From: JAYSSF01 sp043772005
Lineage (GTDB): Bacteria > Patescibacteriota > Gracilibacteria > Absconditabacterales > Absconditicoccaceae
Assembly (NCBI GenBank): GCA_043772005.1
Contig: JAYVGP010000007.1
Location: forward strand, 92,798 to 156,797
Direction: 5' to 3'
DNA: 64,000 nucleotides
Part shown: positions 56,698 through 64,000 of the stretch, in pieces
How the letters are laid out: each line of letters starts with the position of its first letter
How positions within the stretch are numbered: position 1 is the stretch's first letter
Notes under the pieces: model-generated
What the model was told of the DNA's origin: nothing
Databases searched by the model: none
What the model saw: the letters and a program-made list of their open reading frames with translations, nothing else
Program-made: the position numbers and the translations under genes

Positions 56698-58398
56698 TTA
56701 TTGTGATAAAATTTTCTGTAGTTTATCAACTTCTCACTGGATTTGTTCGTCAGTAATTTTAGTAAAAAGATATCACTCGAGAGGAACGATTGGTCACTGT
56801 ACCACGGTGAGACGAGGATCAATTTGTTGATAAGTCGAACCTCAAATAGCAAAAATAGATAGAATCTTTTTACTTGTATTTGGCAAAAATGGTGCTAATA
56901 ATTGTGCAGCGCAAATCAGAGCATGGCATGCAACTGAAACTATCTGAGTCGCGGCAGTTACATGGGTTTTTGCTACTGTCCATGGAGTAGTATCGTTGAG
57001 GTATTTATTAATGGCACGAAATAGATCAATTGACGCCCCAAGCGACTCTCTGATACGGAACTGTCACATCGAAGTGATAATATTATCACGAGTTATTAAT
57101 ACTTGATCAATAAGAGCTTGATCAGTCTCTGATAGTGAGATATCACTTATAGGAAGCATAATACCATCGTTATATTTAACCAGAAGGGTAGTTAATCTCG
57201 ATACCAAATTTCACACAACATCAGTTAGATTATTACAATTATCCTGAAACTCTTTCCAGTAGAAGTTGCTATCTGAAGTCTCTGGAATGATCATCGTGAG
57301 ATAATATCTGACAAATTCTGGGTCATAGTCGCGAGTGATATCCTCAGCCCAGATTGCATATCCACGAGAAGTAGAAAACTTTTTGCCCTCAAGGTTGAGA
57401 AACTCATTGGCTGGGATCTGCGTCGGGAGAATATATTTTTGATCTGATATTTTATTATACGCAATGATCTGACTTGGTCGTGAGATACTATGAAACACGG
57501 TGTTATCCTTACCGATGAAGTGAATCAATTCTGTCTGAGGATTTTGTCGCCAGTCTTGAAGAACTCATCTTGAGCCTACCTGCTTAAGATATCTATCAGT
57601 GATCGAAATATACCCTAGAGGAGCCTCAAACCACACGTAGATTGTCTTATCCTCATATCACGCAAGCGGCACTGAGATACCACATTTAACATCCCTCGTG
57701 TAATCACGAGGATGGAGATCATCCTTGATCCACTTGTCTAGTGCCGTGGAGACAACATTATCTCTCCAAGTTGTCCTCTTCGTCTCCAGCCAAGCAGCCA
57801 CATCTCACTGTAGCATCTGTAGCTGAAATTGGAGGTGCTTGGTCGGCTTCATAACTAGGTTGATTCCTTTGCAAGTTTTACATGTTGGATTGATGAGTTC
57901 TTCGGGGGTAAGCATGCTTCCACATTTTTCACACTGGTCGCCATTTTGTCATTCTGCTCCACATTTGGGACAAGTACCAGTGATATATCTATCTGGGAGG
58001 AATTTAGCACAAATCTCACAATACATCTGCTCACTTGCCTTCTCAATCAGTAGTCCCTGTTCATATATTCTATGGAAAAAATCATGGCTGATAATTTCAT
58101 GTTCTGGTGTATCTGTCCCGTCAAACAGGTCAAATTCGATGCCCAGCGAGCGAAAATTTTCACGATACATATCGCGATAATGAGTCACTACCTGTGAGTA
58201 GGTCCGCCCGAGCTTGTCAGCCTCCATCTCAATACCCACTCCATGATCGTCAGTACCTGATATGAAGATCACGTCATCTCCCATTGCGCGAGACCAACGT
58301 GCATAGATGTCAGCTGGCAAATATGCTCCCACTACCCTACCAAGATGTAGTCTACCATGAGGGTATGGGAGAGCTGAGGTGATTATTTTTTTAGACAT
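56698..58398 (-). CDS. metG: Methionyl-tRNA synthetase
   Basis: A 566-aa class I synthetase. The HIGH-type motif is ALPYPHGRLHLGRVVGAYL (residues about 9-27), then FISGTDDHGVGIE. A zinc domain with four Cys pairs follows (CEIC, CPKC, CEKC, CKTC; about residues 130-185), and the motif LNLEGKKFSTSRGYAIW (about 330) is the archaeal-like KFSTS form of KMSKS. The anticodon-binding domain follows (FYWKEFQDNCNNLTDVVGNLVSR). There is no C-terminal tRNA-binding (EMAP-like) extension. The sequence is complete with many TGA glycines, for example in the Zn domain and DVVGNL. Its upstream spacer has TATTAT seven bases before the ATG. Confidence 0.95.
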
Positions 58399-58502
58399 GA
58401 GTGATATAATATGTAAAATAGTGCTTTTCTTACTTTGCTATGACAGAAGTGTTCATTTCTCCATATATTAAACAGTATAGCTACCAAAATACCCATTATC
58501 TC

Positions 58503-58518
58503 GTACTTTTCAAGTACA
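58503..58518. promoter_or_regulatory. Palindrome upstream of the channel promoter
   Basis: GTACTT, TTC, AAGTAC forms a perfect 6-bp inverted repeat about ten bases before the -35 box at 58528. It is a possible operator or small hairpin. Confidence 0.3.
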
Positions 58519-58527
58519 AAACTATAT

Positions 58528-58556
58528 TTGACATATTTTATATTTATAGATATAAT
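58528..58556 (+). promoter_or_regulatory. Perfect consensus sigma70 promoter of the K+ channel gene
   Basis: TTGACA (58528-58533), 17 nt, TATAAT (58551-58556). The start codon at 58606 lies about 43 nt after the expected transcription start. An in-frame ATG at 58528 overlaps the -35 box and so cannot be the start. Confidence 0.85.
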
Positions 58557-58605
58557 AGAAATAATTACATCTACATCCTCTCACTTTATCACACTCTCAG
58601 GACCA

Positions 58606-59265
58606 ATGAACCAACATTATCGTATTTATGAACATATGAGCACCATGCGTGCACTACGGAATCGTACTCACGAAGGAGATTTTCACGGTATTGAAAGAAT
58701 CATGATGGTCATCGTGCTATTGCTCAAGCTTTGCTTCCCAAGCTTTTGGATTCGTCACTATGCAGATATGCACAGCCATCGCCTGAGAAACTCTATGATT
58801 GAGCAGTATGTCGTTATCAAAACAGTAATTATTTTACTGGTACTATGATGTGGACGGTGGTCACAATGGCGATGAGTAGGTATTACGATTTACTTGATGG
58901 GTGATTTGGTCACATATCTTTTATGATTGATTGTTCTCAGCAATCTACACCATAGCCAGCCTAATTTGAGAAGGAATCTTATTCTGCTATGAATCAATAT
59001 GATTGAAATTATTGCTGCATTTGGGGTATTTTATCTTGCGAGTGAAGCCTTACACACTACTGTCAATAATCAAATAGTGACAAACTGACTTCAAGCATTT
59101 TACTTTTCGATTGCGACCTTTGCAACCGTATGATATGGCGATATGGTAGTATCGTGAACACGAGGATACATTCTATCAATATTACAAGTTCTGACAAGTT
59201 TACTATTTATTTCACTAGTCTTCTCATCAGTAGCATCTAAACTCGAGATTACGTCAGAATGATAG
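58606..59265 (+). CDS. Two-helix/6-helix-like potassium channel with TVGYGD filter
   Basis: A 219-aa ion channel. A basic cytoplasmic N-terminus (MSTMRALRNRTHEGD) precedes a hydrophobic helix (MMVIVLLLKLCFPSFWI), further membrane segments (VVIKTVIILLVL, YLMGDLVTYLLGLIVL, MIEIIAAFGVFYLA), the pore helix LQAFYFSIATFA, and the K+ selectivity filter TVGYGD at residues 174-179. A final pore-lining helix (GYILSILQVLTSLLFISLVFSSVA) follows. The first filter glycine is TGA and the second is GGC, an exceptionally clear proof of TGA = Gly. The several segments before the pore suggest a voltage-channel-like layout without obvious S4 arginines. It has no RCK domain. It passes K+ across the cell membrane; gating is unknown. 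Confidence 0.92.
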
Positions 59266-59373
59266 ATTTGACAAAAAAATAACAAAAGGATATAATTAGT
59301 GTAGTAAAAAAATTGCAGCAAATAGTGAAAAATTGTAACAACTCTTTAACCACTTTTTAACCAATTAGTATCA

Positions 59374-60432
59374 ATGCAAGTCAACTTTGGTGAAATCCTC
59401 AAACTTCTCGCACAAGAAGAAACAATCTCTGATATCCATATCGCAGTATGAGAGCCTATTATGTTCCGTCAAAACGGAGATATCGTCAGACAAACCCAAT
59501 GGCCGACCCTCAATCAAGAAGATATCACTGAAATCTTGGTATTCTTACTTAATCATGACCAAAAAAGAGTTGCGGAGTTCCGAAATGCAAAAGATATGGA
59601 CTTCTCTTATACTGTCGATAAAGGTCCATCATATAGAGTCAATACCGTACTGTCATTGTGAAAGCTAAGTATTGCAATGAGAAAGATTAATTCTAAAGCA
59701 AAAAACCTCGAAGAATTGATGTATCAAGATATCGCTCAAAGTGTGAAAGATAATATTCTAAGCAAAAAATCTTGACTATATCTTGTTAACGGTCCCACTG
59801 GTAGTGGTAAATCAACTTCGATTGTATCTATGCTTCAATATCTCAACCAGCAAAGACATAGTCACATCATTACGATTGAAGATCCAATCGAGTTTATGTT
59901 TACTCCCGATAGATCACTTATCACTCAAAGAGAAGTAGGGCTTGATACTGATAGTTTTGCTGCAGCACTCAGATCTGCAATGAGACAAGACCCAAATATT
60001 ATCCTCATCGGAGAGATCCGTGATAAACATACAGCTGAAGCAGCTATCAACATGGCTGAGACGTGACATATCGTATTCTCAACACTCCATACTGGTAGTG
60101 CTGCTGCCACGGTCAATAGATATATTTGATTCTTCGAACCTGAAGTACAAGAGATTATTGCCGATAGGCTTGCTGATGCACTCTTATGAGTCCAATGCCA
60201 ATATCTTGTCAAAACTGCTGATGGTAAAAACCGTGTATGAGTCTTCGAACTTATGATCAACAGTACAGCAGTCAGAAATAATATTAAAAAAAGAGATCTT
60301 AAACAAATCGACTCAGCTATTGAAACTTCTGCAAACTCTGGTATGATCTCAATGAAATCATATGGCAAGAGACTAATCGATCAGTGAGTGGTAAATAAAA
60401 TAGACATGGAATGGCTGTTTTGAGTAGACTAA
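59374..60432 (+). CDS. pilT: Type IV pilus retraction ATPase PilT
   Basis: A 352-aa hexameric GspE/PilT-family ATPase that drives pilus retraction. The N-terminal PAS-like domain (SDIHIAVGEPIMFRQNGDI) precedes a RecA-like core. Walker A is GPTGSGKST (residues 140-148), the Asp box is TIEDPIEFMF, Walker B is NIILIGEIRD (about 208-217), and the His box is ETGHIVFSTLHT (about 228-239, with Gly as TGA). The usual PilT C-terminal AIRNLIRE motif is recognisable as AVRNNIKKR. The length is typical. It stands alone in this window without pilin genes. Its neighbour is a large exported repeat protein, so attachment or twitching on a host is a reasonable inference. Confidence 0.95.
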
Positions 60433-60499
60433 AAATACGATACTATATAAGTCAATCTTATATCACCACAATAATACACAATACTCGACAAAGCAAAAA

Positions 60500-60531
60500 G
60501 GAGCTACTATACTATATGTAAGTAGTTTTTT
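60500..60531 (+). terminator. Probable terminator after pilT
   Basis: Stem CTACT (60504-60508) / AGTAG (60521-60525), loop 12 nt, then T6. An A5 run precedes the stem. Short stem, so moderate support. Confidence 0.45.
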
Positions 60532-60544
60532 CTCTATTTTAATC

Positions 60545-63500
60545 ATGAAATCACAGGCCTCTACCATCATTAAACGATGTATGGCATTAAGTATTATTAC
60601 TCAAGCTCGAGGATGAGCTCTTGTCAGCCAAGTAGCCTATGCTGATAATATATTTCTCAATCTTAGTAAGCTTGATTCTATTGCTGATAATACTCCTATT
60701 AGCCCCTATCAGACCAATACTTCTGGACTGAGTTTCCGTATTGAAAGCCCTGATGAGAATCTCATATATAATGGTCTGACTATCTATGCTGCCAATCTAT
60801 GAGGAACTTCTTGTAGCTCTACCGGTGATATTGAGTCAATTATCACTCAGGTCTGACTATATCAAAGCGGCGCATTACTAGGAAATGATAACACTGTTGT
60901 ATCCACAGGGATAGACTCGTGTATCTATGAAATTCCATTTACTACTACTCTCGCTTCAGGCTTTCATGATTTTGATATTGTATTCGATACAACATGAGCA
61001 GCATTTAATCCTGAATGAAGTACGCTATCATTTATAGTAGATAACACAAGTTTCCCATGACTACAAACTGATAATGGCACTGGTGTAGTGCCTGGTGACA
61101 TCACTGGTCTTGCAGATAGTGCTGATTTCCTTACGCAAAATCCAGGCCTGAGTGATATCTCTAATATCTCTACAGGAGCGTCGCAGGTATCGTATAATAA
61201 TGGATATCTAACTTGATTCGCTGTTTCACTTACAAGCAAAAGTGTTTCTGATGTGATTCTAAGTTGATTTACCGTAGGGCAAATTGGGACAAATAAATTT
61301 GGTAGTGGATGATATGATCTACCTCATACAATTACCTTACTTGATACAACAGGTAGTGTACTTGCTACTACTACGATCAATCAAACTGGTGACATTATCT
61401 TTCAGAATTTAAACTACCTCATCCCCGCAGGTCAGACCTATGATCTACACATGATGGTTTCATATACTGGTGATGTGGTAGCGAACGATTTTCAATTTGA
61501 ATGATCATATTGGAATATATATGATACAAGCGGTCGTGCTTATCCATATCTTACAAGTGTACCATGATTAAGCATTGATATTAATGAAAATACTGTCACA
61601 GCTATTAATAATATAAACCCTGCTGGCTGATTAATGGTCAATAATCTTAGTGGTATCTATGTGTGACAGATGAGATTTAGTAGTACTACCGCTAGTACTA
61701 TTGAGCAAATTGCTCTTATCAATATTAAAGATCCTTTCTACGGAACTGAGGTAGATAGTGGTGCATTGGCATGTAGCACGAGTAGTAGTTGTGATAATAT
61801 CAGTACATGATGAGATGGTTTAACGGTATATATCACACATAGTGGCCAAATCGTGAGTAGTGGTATTATTATTAGCGGTGCTGTCATCTTACCCCTATCA
61901 ACTACAGTATCTATTTATGATCAGTGAGATTTGATAGATATTTATGTACTTGACTCGGATGGCATCCAACAGTCAGATCAAACCAATAAAGTTGTTATGT
62001 TATGATTACTTAATACACAAAACGTATTAGATCTATGAGGACAAAATATTGAAACAATTGTAGCAGCTAATTCTAATGGTAATGACCTTGTTGCTAATTT
62101 CAATAATGGTACTATTATGGTATATAACCAGTATCGTATCAGAAACTCCCTACTTTCTACTTCTGTAGCTTCTTCTCTATCATGATATAAAGAAATCAAT
62201 GATATAATGTATCAAACATGAGTATCATTACTTGGAATAGAATTACAATCCACATGATCTACAAGTTATCTATATGAACTTGTATTCAATCATAATACGA
62301 ATATACAAACAGATAATTTTGGTCTCACCATTGATGGAGATGCCAATCCAAATAATGCACAATGTAATCTAAATTCTTGACTTATAACATGTACTATGAC
62401 TGGTAGTTATAGTGATGGCTTCTTAGTCGATTCAAGTATTCATAATATCATCCTAACAGCAGATATTACTGGTGGAATAGCTGGTACTGGTGAGTCTATT
62501 ACTACCAGTTTAATAAGCTCAACTCCTAGTGATTATGAAATGTATGATGTTGCTTCAATCCCTGTGCAACATAGTATTATACATAGTGATTGATCAGATC
62601 CAGGTCTGACTAAGTCAAGTGTTAACTGGTTTACCGATGCTGGTACTACACTCAGCAACATCAACTTGCAATATAATATATGATGATCAGAACCTCAAAC
62701 CAACTCTATTATCATCACCGGTATTTTGTATCAACATACTGGCGCAAGCTATAGCTTTATATGGGACAGTTACAATACTGGTTTTGTCGAAATATTTGTA
62801 CAGAATATCACAACATCATGATCATATATCCAGCAAGGTCAAGTACTTGCTAGTAGTTGAATTATCTCCCCAGTGATGATATGATCTACAGCAAGCTATA
62901 ATATTAAATTAACTCCTGTCACTAATACTGGAGCATCACTATGACCAGATCAGATTATCACACTACAACATACCGGTTCTATAGCAGCAATTTTCCTATA
63001 TGGTAATTCAAACCCTTTCATCGAATTATGATGATTCTTCTCTGATGCTGGAGCGTACTGGGATGATGGTATCACTCAATGATTTGATAATATTATTGTG
63101 ACTGGTACTGTCAACACTAACCAATTATGAGTCTATCCTATCACTTATGATTATAGTGACTCGTTTGATAACGCTGCCTTGCAAGTGATAAGAACAGTCA
63201 CGGTGCAAGATACTACTGCTCCAATTATTGTAATTAGTGGTGGAGATACTATTGATACTGAATATGGGTCTGGCTATACTGATATGTGAGCAACTGCAAC
63301 TGATAATAGTACTGGGGCAACTATTGATCTCATTGGTAGTGGGACTGTAGATACAATGATACTGTGAGATTACTATATATATTACGAACATACTGACCCC
63401 TCAGGCAATACATGATATGCCACAAGAACTGTCACGGTGCAAGATACTACTCCGCCCACACTACAATTTATATGAGAAGAAACAGTCACAATAGGCTATA

Positions 63501-64000
63501 ATAGTAGCTTCAGTGATTCATGAGCAATATGGAGCGATGCAAGAGATGGTACTGGTATAGTATACACACTTGATACAGTTCCAAATATTATCGGAACACA
63601 TCTTGTAGTATATTCACACCAAGATCAAGCTGGCAACATAGGTACTATCACGGGGGCAGTAATAGTTGTGGATAATACGATTCCTATTATTATTCGTAAT
63701 GGATCAGAATTTGTCACTATTGAAGCTTGAGATAGCTATACTGACTCATGAGCAACCTATAATGACGATATAGCGTGAGTTTGACCAATTACGGCAAGCG
63801 GCACTGTTAATACACTTGTACCAAATAGCTATCTTCTTACCTATGACTATACTGATCCATCAGGCAATACTGGAATACAAGAGACAAGAACAGTCACGGT
63901 GCAAGATACTACTGCTCCAGTGATCTCAATCATCTGATCTACCGAGATGATTGTCTCACAATGATGAATCTATAGTGAATCGTGAGCTACTTGGACTGAT
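60545..64000 (+). CDS. Large exported repeat protein with DUF5011/HYR-like domains, 3' end outside window
   Basis: The first 1152 codons of a larger gene. The N-terminus (IIKRCMALSIITQARGGALVSQVAYA) looks like a signal peptide. Residues about 30-800 are Ser/Thr/Asn/Gly-rich beta-strand sequence without a family I can name. Recurrent pieces such as GDITGLADSADFLTQNPGL, and a domain around FEGSYWNIYDTSGRAYP, suggest several Ig-like or DUF11-like folds. From about residue 815 there are tandem ~75-aa DUF5011/HYR-type Ig-like repeats, each ending TVTVQDTTAPVISI and containing YTDSGAT and YDYTDPSGN. At least four and a half are visible before the edge. Very many glycines are TGA. It is probably cell-surface and adhesive, and distinct in domain type from the two giant LRR proteins. 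Confidence 0.85.
63190..63920 (+). repeat. DNA-level repeats in the DUF5011 array
   Basis: AGAACAGTCACGGTGCAAGA, followed by TACTACTGCTCCA, occurs nearly unchanged at about 63190 and 63887, with a close variant at 63424. Codon-level identity indicates recent duplication or gene conversion within the array. Confidence 0.85.

Noticed and set aside
58528..58848. Upstream ATG at 58528 as start of the channel gene
   Set aside because: The codon overlaps the -35 box of a perfect sigma70 promoter and lies before the expected transcription start.
1..64000. Interpretation as a region full of pseudogenes with TGA stops
   Set aside because: TGA falls at invariant glycines in every family, while TAA/TAG occur only at the ends. 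Decay would not do this.
1..64000. UGA = Trp (codes 4/25 confusion, Mollicutes-like)
   Set aside because: Conserved Trp are TGG, and TGA sites such as TVGYGD and the lipobox need Gly.

Overview
The window reads as a Patescibacteria/CPR genome of the Absconditabacteria (SR1) / Gracilibacteria type that uses genetic code 25, in which UGA is glycine. With TGA read as stop almost every gene falls apart. With TGA read as Gly, thirty genes open cleanly between ATG and TAA/TAG, and TGA falls on invariant glycines: the lipobox L-A-G-C (1562, 4531), TVGYGD of a K+ channel (58606), ETGH of PilT (59374), NMDGGSS of a phosphodiester glycosidase (6022) and WGHRIP of ValRS. Clear Shine-Dalgarno sites are essentially absent. 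I found no tRNA, rRNA, CRISPR array or insertion sequence. No gene-free stretch exceeds 300 bases; the longest are 30780-31040 (261 nt) and 50214-50451 (238 nt).

Layout. 1-5328 (+): a copper/envelope-stress cluster with the end of a CzcA/CusA-type RND pump, two DUF305 lipoproteins, a membrane-anchored DsbA-like oxidoreductase, a small membrane protein and a Cys-rich Csp-type copper-storage protein. 5421-11729: exported or membrane proteins (NAGPA-like glycosidase, M15-like zinc peptidase, YceI-like protein, a Lys/Ala-rich membrane-anchored protein) and an orphan C-terminal half of UvrB. 11868-14897 (-): valS.

14958-50213 (-): two adjacent giant genes, 5273 and 6390 codons, fill 35 kb. Their products are modular surface proteins. 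The basic unit is an N-cap (ALMDLYTST..W..KTNW..CDWyGVtC), then leucine-rich repeats of the 'GxIPssW' type, a C-cap (NNClyTG..) and a DUF11-like beta-sandwich. SdrD/Cna_B-like, carbohydrate-binding-like and ESYLALKYG-type domains are interspersed. Eight LamG domains are nested inside other domains rather than placed between them. The upstream protein stops at the end of an LRR block without a C-cap, and the downstream protein starts, right after its signal peptide, with that C-cap.

50452-54530 (+): a glyS operon (GlyRS with an odd Cys/His tail, a 64-aa protein, an aldose-epimerase-like protein, QueD/PTPS and a YprB-like exonuclease). 54567-55758 (-): three small genes with no TGA codon and a shared A-rich leader, which look foreign or differently regulated. 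55847-58398 (-): a metG-mscS operon. 58606-64000 (+): a K+ channel, a PilT ATPase, and the start of a third large exported protein with DUF5011/HYR-like repeats that runs off the window.

The gene content (type IV pilus retraction ATPase, giant adhesin-like proteins, secreted hydrolases, few biosynthetic genes) fits a small host-attached or epibiotic cell whose investment is in the surface. That lifestyle is inferred from relatives, not shown by the sequence.
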